A stretch of DNA of 46,228 nucleotides from assembly GCA_020073585.1 (NCBI GenBank), contig JAIQEV010000028.1, positions 1 to 46,228 of the forward strand, given 5' to 3'. The notes below the pieces were generated by a model. The model saw only the letters and a program-made list of their open reading frames with translations, ran no database searches and was not told the DNA's origin. The stretch is from Terriglobia bacterium. Lineage in GTDB: Bacteria > Acidobacteriota > Terriglobia > Acidiferrales > UBA7541. Of this stretch, positions 14,291-21,345 are shown piece by piece. Made by a program: the position numbers and the translations under genes. Position 1 is the first letter of the stretch, and each line of letters starts with the position of its first letter.

Positions 14291-14622
14291 CGCGGGCTCC
14301 CCGGGCACGGCAGAAACACGCGCTCTTCGCCGTACATGTGCCGCTGCAGCGGCACGTAAGTCTCGAGGTGCTTGCGCTTTTTCTTCGCGGGAGTAGACTT
14401 CTTCGAGGAGGTGTTCGATGCCACCGCTACCGCCGTGGCCAACGTCCCTTCCGGGGGATTGAGGCCGGTCAGGCGGCGGTCCGGCACCGACGTCGCATCG
14501 GTACCGGACCTTGAGCGGCCCCGGCCAGGCCGGGGTTTTTGGGCGCGCTCTTCGCCTGCCCCTCTCTTGGGGTGGCCCCTGAGAGAACCGCTAGATTTCG
14601 TGCGTCCCCCGCCGCCGCGCAT
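14287..14622 (-). CDS. Low-complexity basic protein of uncertain extent
   Basis: 111 residues if started at ATG 14622, which overlaps the upstream TGA (TGATG). The N-terminal ~65 residues are low-complexity Gly/Arg/Pro and are encoded by three consecutive strong hairpins. The C-terminal part (KKSTPAKKKRKHLETYVPLQ onward) looks more like real protein. The true start may be a TTG at about 14446 behind GGAAGGGA, making the hairpins non-coding. The stop overlaps the ASCH start (ATGA), so the C-terminal reading is well supported. Confidence 0.5.
   Translation of the reverse strand: MRGGGGRTKSSGSLRGHPKRGAGEERAQKPRPGRGRSRSGTDATSVPDRRLTGLNPPEGTLATAVAVASNTSSKKSTPAKKKRKHLETYVPLQRHMYGEERVFLPCPGSPR
14478..14510. 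other. Hairpin, 13-bp arms with one mismatch
   Basis: GGTCCGGCACCGA (14478-14490), a 7-nt loop, then TCGGTACCGGACC (14498-14510). It is the first of three adjacent stem-loops and could be an operator, RNA structure or transposition enhancer-type site. Confidence 0.75.
14519..14540 (+). terminator. Intrinsic-terminator-like hairpin with T5 (plus strand)
   Basis: CCCCGG, loop CCAGG, CCGGGG, followed directly by TTTTT, reads as a rho-independent terminator for rightward transcription. There is no obvious rightward gene upstream to terminate, so it may block read-through antisense transcription toward the repressor region, or it may be only structural. Confidence 0.5.
14562..14585. other. Hairpin CTCTC-GGGG / CCCC-GAGAG
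   Basis: Arms CTCTC tt GGGG (14562-14572) and CCCC t GAGAG (14576-14585) enclose a 3-nt loop. It is the third member of the stem-loop cluster in the low-complexity region. Confidence 0.65.
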
Positions 14623-15026
14623 CACCGCGCTCCAGCTTTCACCGCAGTTTTGATTTGCCCCGTCCAGAAGGCCGGCCGTAATCTGCCCGCGCGCACTTCC
14701 TTGCGGACGGCGGAGATGAGCACGTCGATCAGGTCGAGCGAATTCCACGGATGGCCCAGCTCGCGCAGCATGCCTTCGAGGAACTCGCGGTTTTCCTGGG
14801 AGAGGAAGCCGAGCGTGATCACCTGGCGCACGCACCAGGTGCAGAACGGCCCGACCAGGGGATCGCCGTCGCCGTACTTCCGCCGGCGCGCTTCGTCGTA
14901 GGCCCGCGCGTGCAGCTCGGGCTCCAGGCGGATCGTCACCAGCTTGCGCGTGTCGATCCCCATCAGCAGCGGTGCGTGCAGCGCGGCGGCTTGGCCGCCG
15001 AAGCCATTCAGGCGTAGGAGACTCAT
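14622..15026 (-). CDS. Phage early protein, unknown
   Basis: 134 residues from ATG 15026 (ATGA overlap). The central region TRKLVTIRLEPELHARAYDE resembles the start of a ribbon-helix-helix-type segment. It is followed by FCTWCVRQVITLGFLSQENR and a helical C-terminus. DNA binding is plausible from position between Ner-like and ASCH genes, but no family is assigned. Confidence 0.62.
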   Translation of the reverse strand: MSLLRLNGFGGQAAALHAPLLMGIDTRKLVTIRLEPELHARAYDEARRRKYGDGDPLVGPFCTWCVRQVITLGFLSQENREFLEGMLRELGHPWNSLDLIDVLISAVRKEVRAGRLRPAFWTGQIKTAVKAGAR

Positions 15027-15361
15027 GCGGCCCTCCCGGGGAGAAGTTCCTTGAGGCGTTCGAAAATGCGGTCGGCGATTAGAGAGGCCAGCTTTTCGAT
15101 GTCACCGAGTTCCGGGCGGCGCGCCGGCTGCTGGACGTGCACGTCGAACCAGCGGTGCAGCACCGACGGCGCCAGCCGTTTGGGAGAAAATTCGCGGGAT
15201 AGCTCCGCGATCTCTTCCCACGTCTTTCCCTCGGCTCGCAGCTCCTTAATCCGGTCGCGCACTTTGGCTGGCAGCGTGTTGATCCAAAAGTGCTGGTGCA
15301 CCCTCCGCGGCTCGCCGGTCCGGGGCCGCTTGTACCCGGGACGGTGCTCGCCCCGGCTCAT
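15023..15361 (-). CDS. HTH phage protein, weakly like Mu gp27/DUF3486
   Basis: 112 residues from ATG 15361 (ATGA overlap). The sequence WINTLPAKVRDRIKELRAEG, then KTWEEIAELS, then a region before HRWF, reads as an HTH of the kind seen in Mu gp27-like (DUF3486) proteins. The basic N-terminus and a helical C-terminal part (DIEKLASLIADRIFERLKEL) suggest DNA binding with oligomerisation. The family assignment is tentative. Confidence 0.62.
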   Translation of the reverse strand: MSRGEHRPGYKRPRTGEPRRVHQHFWINTLPAKVRDRIKELRAEGKTWEEIAELSREFSPKRLAPSVLHRWFDVHVQQPARRPELGDIEKLASLIADRIFERLKELLPGRAA

Positions 15362-15582
15362 GCGGCCCTCCGAAAGCGCCCGGACTCGGCCTTTTCGAGT
15401 TCGCGCAGGATCACACGCATTAAAGGCGTGGACTTGCGTTGCCCGGAGACGACGAAACTGACATGCGCGCGAGTCACGTCGGCCAAGTTGGCGATGTGCG
15501 CCATTAAACCGAAGAATCCGCGGACGCGTCGTGCCAGGTCCGGGCTGCCCGTGGTAACGTGTTGCCGTAAAGAGGTAGCCAT
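15358..15582 (-). CDS. Ner/Cro-like early regulator
   Basis: 74 residues from ATG 15582, the first leftward gene. HIANLADVTRAHVSFVVSGQ is a Cro/XRE-type HTH. In Mu, Ner is the first gene opposite the repressor and damps early transcription, so position and fold agree. With the predicted -10 at 15598-15593 the transcript would start only a few bases before the ATG, so the mRNA may be nearly leaderless. Confidence 0.75.
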   Translation of the reverse strand: MATSLRQHVTTGSPDLARRVRGFFGLMAHIANLADVTRAHVSFVVSGQRKSTPLMRVILRELEKAESGRFRRAA

Positions 15583-15585
15583 AGG

Positions 15586-15616
15586 TGGCCTTACAGTAGC
15601 CTCACCTTTTGGCCTT
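15586..15616. promoter_or_regulatory. Putative operator: direct repeats of TGGCCTT
   Basis: TGGCCTT occurs at 15586-15592 and 15610-15616, 24 bp apart, flanking the -10 of the leftward promoter. This is a plausible binding pair for the repressor or Ner-like protein; binding is inferred from position only. Confidence 0.5.
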
Positions 15617-15621
15617 GTCAA
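15593..15621 (-). promoter_or_regulatory. Leftward early promoter
   Basis: TTGACA at 15621-15616, 17 bp, TACTGT at 15598-15593 is a near-consensus sigma-70 promoter pointing into the Ner-like gene and the whole early operon. Confidence 0.82.
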
Positions 15622-15637
15622 GAGAAAAATCGTCGGG

Positions 15638-16129
15638 GTGTCTGTGCCGCTAGCTAGTCTGACAAGAAGGGTACGTCGCAGCCTTGATTTGACTCAGGAG
15701 GAATTCGCTCATTCGCTGCAGGTTGCAGGCAGCAGTATCGGCAATTGGGAGTCCGGCCGGAAGCGACCGGCGCCTAAATATCTGCGTAAGATGGCGGGGT
15801 TGGCGCCAGCCTTCGCCCGCGAGATCGATGTAGAGTTGAGAAATTACGAATGGCATCGGAAAGCGGCGCCAGCAAGCGCTCCCGATGAACTCCATGAACT
15901 CCCGCCCGATATCGGGAAGGAGATCCAACGCCTTGCGGGGAAGCATGAACTTGACACCTCTGTTATCATTCTTCAGGCTCTTCGCACAGGGCTAGCCGCC
16001 TTGTCCCGCGATTCCTCTCCGGATTGGAAGACCCTGGTTAAGCGCCAGGCCGATATCGCCCGAAAGGTCCATGACCGTGAGCACCCAGCCGAGCCCGGCA
16101 GGAAACATCCTCGTTCTAAAATTGCGTAG
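15638..16129 (+). CDS. XRE-family prophage repressor
   Basis: 163 residues if started at GTG 15638; GTG 15644, with GGGG just upstream, is the alternative. The N-terminal HTH (RRSLDLTQEEFAHSLQVAGS then SIGNWESGRKRPAPKY) is a textbook XRE domain. The C-terminal part has no protease motifs, so it is not a LexA/CI-type self-cleaving repressor. Divergent orientation from the Ner-like gene and placement near the prophage end match the Mu c gene. It likely shuts the leftward promoter to keep lysogeny. Base composition here is less GC-rich than the early operon. Confidence 0.85.
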   Translation: MSVPLASLTRRVRRSLDLTQEEFAHSLQVAGSSIGNWESGRKRPAPKYLRKMAGLAPAFAREIDVELRNYEWHRKAAPASAPDELHELPPDIGKEIQRLAGKHELDTSVIILQALRTGLAALSRDSSPDWKTLVKRQADIARKVHDREHPAEPGRKHPRSKIA

Positions 16130-16370
16130 AAAGAATCTCGCGCGGTTCGCCCACACGATCTACCAGGAGGATCTCGAGGAGCTGCTTCTGAAGCGCCGGC
16201 TCGCGCGCGAGGCCCTCAAAGAAGTGGAAAAGAAGGAAGAATTCATCAGCACGGCGCTGCGCACCGGCGCCTGCATCGAAGAGGGTCTCCATATCGCGGA
16301 GTTGGTGCGTGTGGAACGGTGCAGGTTTCGCATGAAGTCCTGCAAATATTTTCGCCTCTCGGTCCGTTGA
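16071..16370 (+). CDS. Coiled-coil phage protein downstream of the repressor
   Basis: 99 residues from ATG 16071 (AAAGG upstream), overlapping the repressor end by 59 nt in another frame. A long charged helix (YQEDLEELLLKRRLAREALK onward) is followed by TALRTGACIEEGLHIAELV, a pattern seen in short phage proteins of unknown role. Being on the repressor transcript, it is probably expressed in the lysogen. Confidence 0.6.
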   Translation: MTVSTQPSPAGNILVLKLRRKNLARFAHTIYQEDLEELLLKRRLAREALKEVEKKEEFISTALRTGACIEEGLHIAELVRVERCRFRMKSCKYFRLSVR

Positions 16371-16386
16371 AAGAGGAGGCCAACCG

Positions 16387-16941
16387 ATGTATGAGAGAAT
16401 CGTTCATCAGTCGCTGAAGTTGATTATTTTCGTTCTTGCGCTGGCCGCTTTTGCTGACACGGGGAACCGCGCGCAGCCATCCGCCGCTTCACTGCGCGGG
16501 CAGACGCCAGAGCAACAAAAACGGGTACCTGGTTCGCAGTCGAATCTGCCGCGCAAAAACGCTCCACAGAAAGCCGACCGGGTCATGCCACCGTCGAAGG
16601 AATTTGTTGACCTAGCCGAGGATGCGATGGATGCGATAGATCGCGAAAGCGGCCAGCATCTGGGGCCTGAAATAGTATTTCAGACTGCGAAGCTTGAAGC
16701 TGAGCGCCTCATTCAAAAGCTTCTACGCACTGCGAAATCTCCGAGTGAAAAGAATGTCTATCAGGCCGTGGCTTCTTATTTTGTGCAAGTCGAGACCTGC
16801 CGGATAACAGAGCCCTTGGGCAATGATGCTTTTAAGAAATGTCTGGATGAAGAAACTGCGGCCCGCGACGGGGCGTTCCGATCCCTGGCGATATATAAGA
16901 AAGGGTCAGCCAGTCGGCGCGATGATCGAGTTGGCGAATGA
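16387..16941 (+). CDS. Predicted secreted protein, likely lysogeny-expressed cargo
   Basis: 184 residues from ATG 16387 with an excellent AGGAGG 7 nt upstream. The N-terminus (SLKLIIFVLALAAFADTGN) is a signal peptide or anchor. It is followed by a Gln/Pro/Lys-rich linker and a helical domain with two Cys (ETCRI and FKKCLDEE) that could form a disulfide. No family recognised. It lies between the repressor and the prophage end and is co-directional with the repressor, where a lytic Mu-type phage has no gene. Composition differs from the early operon, which suggests separate acquisition. Confidence 0.7.
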   Translation: MYERIVHQSLKLIIFVLALAAFADTGNRAQPSAASLRGQTPEQQKRVPGSQSNLPRKNAPQKADRVMPPSKEFVDLAEDAMDAIDRESGQHLGPEIVFQTAKLEAERLIQKLLRTAKSPSEKNVYQAVASYFVQVETCRITEPLGNDAFKKCLDEETAARDGAFRSLAIYKKGSASRRDDRVGE

Positions 16942-17024
16942 GAGAAGAAAAATTAGTGTCGCCAGCGAAGCCTGGGCAGGGGCGAAACTAGGCGAAAGGT
17001 TTTGGCAAATCTGCAGGTTTGCGA

Positions 17025-17204
17025 TGTCCGTTGGATGTCCGTTGGATTTTAGGAGTTGCACGTAATGTCCGTTGGATTAGTGGCTTATTATGAAGTACTT
17101 GCGCGGGCTAGGCGCGGAGTAAGTACTCATGTCCCTTGGATTGCTGTTTCGCCCGCGACGCGCCCGCTATAAATAAAGGACTTACTCCTTAATTCCAACG
17201 GACA
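17025..17204. repeat. Prophage end: array of TGTCCGTTGGA sites with terminal inverted copy
   Basis: Copies of TGTCCGTTGGA lie at 17025-17035, 17036-17046 (tandem) and 17066-17076, with one mismatch at 17130-17140. An inverted copy, TCCAACGGACA, lies at 17194-17204. The inverted copy reads inward as TGTCC... so the element ends in ...CA, like Mu ends. A further inverted pair, GGAGTAAGT (17116) and ACTTACTCC (17180), lies between them. Multiple transposase sites at an end are a hallmark of Mu-type att ends. The boundary at 17,204 is inferred. Confidence 0.82.
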
Positions 17205-17375
17205 TCGCCCAGCGCACTGACACTCAATTCGGAGAGCGCGCCGCGCGCCGCGCGGCGCGAAAATCCACCCAACTCCAAACTATTCTTCATCTTACCCCAC
17301 CTTATCCTCACTTTCTCCCACTGACAACGAACGCGGTGATTAACAGGGATGCGTGGCCCGGGAGGCGAAGGGATG

Positions 17376-17390
17376 TGCTAGAATCCCCGC
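17376..17390 (+). promoter_or_regulatory. Extended -10 promoter of rpe, leaderless type
   Basis: TGC TAGAAT (17376-17384) is followed by CCCCGC and then the GTG start at 17391. Transcription would begin at or next to the start codon. The same 18-nt layout precedes purS. Confidence 0.7.
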
Positions 17391-18083
17391 GTGATGGCGG
17401 CCCATTCTTCGGTAGAAATCGCACCTTCCATTCTGGCGGCGGATTTCTCGGCGCTCGGCGAGGCGGTGCGCGCCGTGGAGCACGCCGGGGCCAAACTCAT
17501 CCACGTGGACGTCATGGACGGGCACTTCGTGCCCAATATATCCATCGGCGTGCCGGTGGTGGCCTCCCTGCACAAAGCAACCCAACTCCCTCTGGACGTG
17601 CATCTCATGATCGAGCGCCCCGAGCAGTACATCGGGGCGTTTGCCAAGGCGGGCGCCGCCTGGATCACGGTGCACCAGGAAGCGACGGCGCACCTGAACC
17701 GCACCATCGGCCAGATCCGCGAGCAGGGTTGCCGCGCGGGGGTGGCCATCAATCCGGCGACCCCGGTGAGCACGCTGGCGGAGATTCTTCCGGACGTGGA
17801 CCTGGTGCTGGTGATGTCGGTGAACCCGGGCTTCGGGGGGCAGCACTTTCTGCCCAGTGCGACGCGCAAGATCGCCGAGCTGCGGGAGCTGCGTTCACGT
17901 TATACTTATAATTTCGTGATCGAAGTGGATGGGGGAGTCGCCCGGGAGACGGTTCCGCAGGTGGTGCGGGCGGGAGCGGAGTTCCTGGTCGCGGGCACCT
18001 CGGTGTTTCACCAGCAGGACCCGGGAAAGGCGCTGCAGGAGTTGCAGCGGCTGGCCTCGGAGGCGTTCCTGCAGCGGGCTTGA
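17391..18083 (+). CDS. rpe: Ribulose-phosphate 3-epimerase
   Basis: 230 residues. The enzyme interconverts ribulose 5-phosphate and xylulose 5-phosphate in the pentose phosphate pathway. IAPSILAADF near the start, HVDVMDGHFVPN, DVHLMI, MSVNPGFGGQ and EVDGGV are the characteristic TIM-barrel signatures, with metal ligands in HVDVMDGHF and DVH and the phosphate-binding end at GGVARE and VAGTSVF. Start GTG 17391 is chosen because it stands where the purS ATG stands relative to the same -10 box; ATG 17394 is equally possible. It is the first chromosomal gene after the prophage, ~187 bp from the boundary. Confidence 0.96.
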   Translation: MMAAHSSVEIAPSILAADFSALGEAVRAVEHAGAKLIHVDVMDGHFVPNISIGVPVVASLHKATQLPLDVHLMIERPEQYIGAFAKAGAAWITVHQEATAHLNRTIGQIREQGCRAGVAINPATPVSTLAEILPDVDLVLVMSVNPGFGGQHFLPSATRKIAELRELRSRYTYNFVIEVDGGVARETVPQVVRAGAEFLVAGTSVFHQQDPGKALQELQRLASEAFLQRA

Positions 18084-18156
18084 AGGCGGATCCCCGTGCC
18101 GCCGGATGCACAACCGGGCCCCGCGGGGGGCCAGAACCAAATCGAGAGGTGATCGC

Positions 18157-19551
18157 TTGCGTCGTGCTTTACTGCTGCTGATTGCTGCGCTGCTGGGCCT
18201 GAACTTGTTTGTGAACGCGGGCTCCGGCTACGCGCAAAAAAGGAAGAAGCACGCGAAGAATACCGCGGCGGCGACGGACAGCTCCGCCGAGCCGGACAAG
18301 GTGCTCTACAATCGCGCGCTGGAGGACATCAAGCACGGACGGCATGAGATCGGGCGGCTGACGCTGCAAACGCTGATCAATACCTACCCGGACAGCGAGT
18401 ATCTGGCGAAGGCCAAGCTGGGAATCGCGGACTCCTTCTACAAGGAAGGCGGGACGGCCAACATGGCCCAGGCCATCGCCGGGTACAAGGATTTCATCGT
18501 GTTTTTCCCGTTCCTGCCGGAAGCGTCCTACGCGCAACTGCAGGTGGGCATGGCGCACTACCGGCAGATGGAGAAGCCGGACCGCGACCGCACCCACGCG
18601 CGGGCCGCGGAAGACGAGTTCCAGACGTTTCTGCAGAAATACGGGAACGATCCGCTGGCGCCGGAGGCCGAGCAGCACCTGCGCGAAGTCCAGGAGGTCC
18701 TCGCGGAGGGCAACTTCCGCATCGGCAACTACTACTACCTCAAGCAGTCCTACCGCGCGGCGGCCGCGCGGCTGCTCACGCTGACCAGCCGCTATCCGCT
18801 CTACAGCCGCTCGGACCGCGCGTTGTGGATGCTGGGAGCGATCTTCGAGCGCGGCGAGCGCAAGGACATCGCCGCCAACTACTACGCGAAAATCGTGCGC
18901 AATTATCCGCTCTCGGGCCTCGCGGATGACGCCAGGAAAAAGCTGACGGCGCTGGGCGCGCCCATCCCGCAGCCCGATCCGCAGGCCCTGGCGCGCATGC
19001 AGCAGGAGCGCACCATAGAGCGCCCGCATGTCGGCGTAATGCACAAGGCCACGGGCATTTTGCACTCCGGACCGGATGTGCGCACCGCGGCCCGCGTGGG
19101 CAAGCCGAACCTGGAGCCGGAATCGACGTCCGTCGCGGGCGTGGACGTCCTCACGCCGGGCGGGCAGAACCGCCTGGGCGGAGGCCCCGGAACCACCGCC
19201 GTGGTGGCCACCGTGACTCCGGGCTCCTCCACCGGGAGCGCCGCCACAGCCGGAGCGGAGTCGGCGCCGGCGGCCACAGGCACGGAGAGCGCTCCCGCGC
19301 CCGATGCCACGGCCCCGCCGGCCACGGGCGCCGGAACCGTGGCGGACCCCGCGAAGGCTGAGGCAACACCCGCGGAAAACGCCGCAGGGAGCGGCGCCGC
19401 AGCCCCTGATGGCGCGTCTGCACCTCCGACGAACGTCGCGAATCCCCCGGACTCTTTCAGCAAAACGGGCGACGACAAGAAGTCCGCCGACAAGAAAAAA
19501 GAGTCCACCAACAAGAAGAAAAAAGGGCTGAGAAAAATTATTCCCTTTTAA
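18157..19551 (+). CDS. BamD/YfiO-like secreted TPR protein
   Basis: 464 residues from TTG 18157, with GAGAGG 7 nt upstream; ATG 18106 is the alternative. A signal peptide (RRALLLLIAALLGLNLFVNA) is followed by TPR-like helices at ~45-265: RALEDIKHGRHEIGRLTLQT, then YPDSEYLAKAKLGIADSFY, and later LLTLTSRYPLYSRSDRALWM. This is the layout of the BamD outer-membrane assembly lipoprotein. No lipobox Cys is visible, so it is probably periplasmic or anchored through a partner. The second half is an Ala/Pro/Thr-rich linker and a lysine-rich end, much longer than classical BamD (~245 residues). Confidence 0.78.
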   Translation: MRRALLLLIAALLGLNLFVNAGSGYAQKRKKHAKNTAAATDSSAEPDKVLYNRALEDIKHGRHEIGRLTLQTLINTYPDSEYLAKAKLGIADSFYKEGGTANMAQAIAGYKDFIVFFPFLPEASYAQLQVGMAHYRQMEKPDRDRTHARAAEDEFQTFLQKYGNDPLAPEAEQHLREVQEVLAEGNFRIGNYYYLKQSYRAAAARLLTLTSRYPLYSRSDRALWMLGAIFERGERKDIAANYYAKIVRNYPLSGLADDARKKLTALGAPIPQPDPQALARMQQERTIERPHVGVMHKATGILHSGPDVRTAARVGKPNLEPESTSVAGVDVLTPGGQNRLGGGPGTTAVVATVTPGSSTGSAATAGAESAPAATGTESAPAPDATAPPATGAGTVADPAKAEATPAENAAGSGAAAPDGASAPPTNVANPPDSFSKTGDDKKSADKKKESTNKKKKGLRKIIPF

Positions 19552-19752
19552 CTATGCCGGGAAGGGGCGCTGGCGAGGACCTCCCGCACCCCCCTCCGGC
19601 CTGTCCAACGGGACAGGTTTCCATCCCCGGTGACTGCCATATCCCCTTCGGACACATAGCCCTAGCCTTTGCGTTGACGCTTTGTGGCACCAGTGCTCCA
19701 ATAGCTGTTGTAGACTCGCAGGTCGCGGATGGGGTTCCGCGGAGGGCGCCCG

Positions 19753-21288
19753 GTGGCCAAGATTCTGGTTGCTGACGACAACAGCAACATCCAAAAAATG
19801 GTCGGCCTTGCTCTGAAGGACCAGGGCATTGACGTCGTCGCCGTAGGCAACGGCGAAGCCGCGGTGCGCAAGATTTCCGAGTTGCACCCGGACCTGGTGC
19901 TGGCCGATGTCTTCATGCCGGTGCGCAACGGCTATGAGGTCTGCGAGTACGTCAAGACCGACACCGCTCTGGCGCACACTCCCGTGATTCTGCTGGTAGG
20001 CGCTTTCGATCCCCTGGACGAACAGGAAGCGCAGCGCGTGGGTGCGGACGGCGTCTTGAAGAAACCCTTTGTTCCGCCGGAACCGCTGATCTCCATGGTC
20101 AAGTCGGCGCTGGCGCGCGCGCTCGCCGCGGCGGCCGCAGCCCCTCCGGCAGCAGCTCCGGCTCCCGCAGCCGCTGCGTCGGCAGTGCCCGCAGCCGCAC
20201 CCGAAGAGCTTCCGGACATCTTTTCCCTGCAGCCCGCCTCCGTGACCGTTCCGGAGGGATCGGAGGCGCTGGCGTTTGGCAATCTGCTGGAAACGGAAAC
20301 TCCCGCGGCGGCCGAAGCAGCGCTACCCCCGGAACCGGAGCATGCCTGGGGCAGCGCGCCGGCGGCGAGTACCGCGACCGAGGAAGTGGCCGAAGAAGCC
20401 GCGCCGGAACTGCACTGGCAGAGCCAGTCCCCCGAGGAGACCGTGGATGGACTTCCACCCGCGGGCGCGAAGGATTGGCGGGACAGTGATCTGGCCGCGG
20501 TGCCCGAAACTTCCGGCGCCGAACAGCCCGCAGCCGCGGAGCACGCGGAACCCGCCTCGGCCTACGCAGCCACCGGTATCGAAGAAGAAGCCAGCGCCGT
20601 ACCCGAGGTCTCCAGCCACGCCTGGACGGAAGCAGCACCCGCGGCGGAAGAAACCCTGACGCCGCCCTGGGAGCGCTCCGCCGCAACCAGCAGCCCTGCG
20701 TATGAGGAACCTGCTCCGGCGGAAGAGATCGCCGCGCCGGCCAACGCCTGGGACACGGAAGTACCGAAGGCCGGGCGGCTCGCGGCGACCTGGGATTCGG
20801 CCCAGGCAAAAACACCTGCCGCCGAAGCGGAAACCGAGGCCGCGGCCGAGAACGAAGAGCCCGTGGCGCAGCACGACTTCTACGTGCCCGTGGCATCCAG
20901 CGAAGAACTCCTGCTGGCTCGCCAGGAAGAGCAGCCTGTAGCTTTCGCGGAAGAAGTGCCCGCGCCGGAGATCTACCACGGCGTCGCAGCGGCGGAAGAA
21001 GTACCATCCCCTGCGGCCGCGGAAGAGGCGGAAGTGGCAGCCGTGGAACCCGAGCCCGCGGCGATGGAGTTCGCAGGCTCCCCTGCTTTTTCCCGGTTGG
21101 TGTCGGAAGCGGTCCCCAGCATGCCCGCCGGGGCGCACGCCGCGGCGGCCTCCGAGCTGGATATGGACGCCATGGTGGCCAAGGTGCTGGAGAAGATGTC
21201 ACCCGAAGTGATCCAGGCCGTGACGCGGGAGCTGGTAAAGCCGATGATCGAGGCGATCCTGCGCGGCGAACTCGACAAGCAGAAATAG
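19753..21288 (+). CDS. Receiver-domain protein with very long acidic Ala/Pro/Glu tail
   Basis: 511 residues from GTG 19753 (GGAGG 7 nt upstream). Residues 1-125 are a CheY-like receiver: acidic pocket D8/D9, phospho-acceptor D52 in LADVFMP, and KKPFVPPE with the conserved Lys. There is no DNA-binding output domain. Residues ~130-450 are low-complexity Ala/Glu/Pro-rich. The final ~45 residues (DAMVAKVLEKMSPEVIQAVT then RELVKPMIEAIL) form a conserved-looking helix. It is likely a scaffold or localisation regulator analogous in layout to FrzS-type proteins. Its partner kinase is not in view. Confidence 0.82.
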   Translation: MAKILVADDNSNIQKMVGLALKDQGIDVVAVGNGEAAVRKISELHPDLVLADVFMPVRNGYEVCEYVKTDTALAHTPVILLVGAFDPLDEQEAQRVGADGVLKKPFVPPEPLISMVKSALARALAAAAAAPPAAAPAPAAAASAVPAAAPEELPDIFSLQPASVTVPEGSEALAFGNLLETETPAAAEAALPPEPEHAWGSAPAASTATEEVAEEAAPELHWQSQSPEETVDGLPPAGAKDWRDSDLAAVPETSGAEQPAAAEHAEPASAYAATGIEEEASAVPEVSSHAWTEAAPAAEETLTPPWERSAATSSPAYEEPAPAEEIAAPANAWDTEVPKAGRLAATWDSAQAKTPAAEAETEAAAENEEPVAQHDFYVPVASSEELLLARQEEQPVAFAEEVPAPEIYHGVAAAEEVPSPAAAEEAEVAAVEPEPAAMEFAGSPAFSRLVSEAVPSMPAGAHAAAASELDMDAMVAKVLEKMSPEVIQAVTRELVKPMIEAILRGELDKQK

Positions 21289-21345
21289 CGCTTCCCCACC
21301 CTTCTCCCTTTTCAGCCAGTTGCCGGCGGCCCACTTGCCTGCGGA

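Larger units (their letters stand above)
1..17204. mobile_element. Mu-like transposable prophage, early/repressor end (left part beyond window)
   Basis: The block contains a MuA-like DDE transposase followed by a MuB-like ATPase, a divergent XRE repressor/Ner-like pair, and about 25 small leftward genes, which is the early-region plan of transposable phages. Its right boundary is placed at 17,204, the last base of an inverted TGTCCGTTGGA-type site ending in CA, beyond which housekeeping genes start. The structural genes and the other end must lie left of position 1, so the size, completeness and target-site duplication cannot be judged. Whether it is active is unknown, but all core early genes read as intact. 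Confidence 0.88.
16942..17390. other. Gene-free stretch: prophage end, boundary and host upstream region
   Basis: No credible gene is seen. 17,025-17,204 holds the transposase-type site array ending at the proposed boundary. 17,205-17,370 is host DNA with a GC-rich run of alternating CGCGC sequence near 17,240-17,262 and a T/C-rich stretch. The last bases contain the rpe promoter. Confidence 0.75.

Noticed and set aside
14519-14540. Plus-strand terminator as proof of a rightward gene ending here
   Set aside because: No credible rightward gene lies upstream; the hairpin is kept only as a terminator-like structure.
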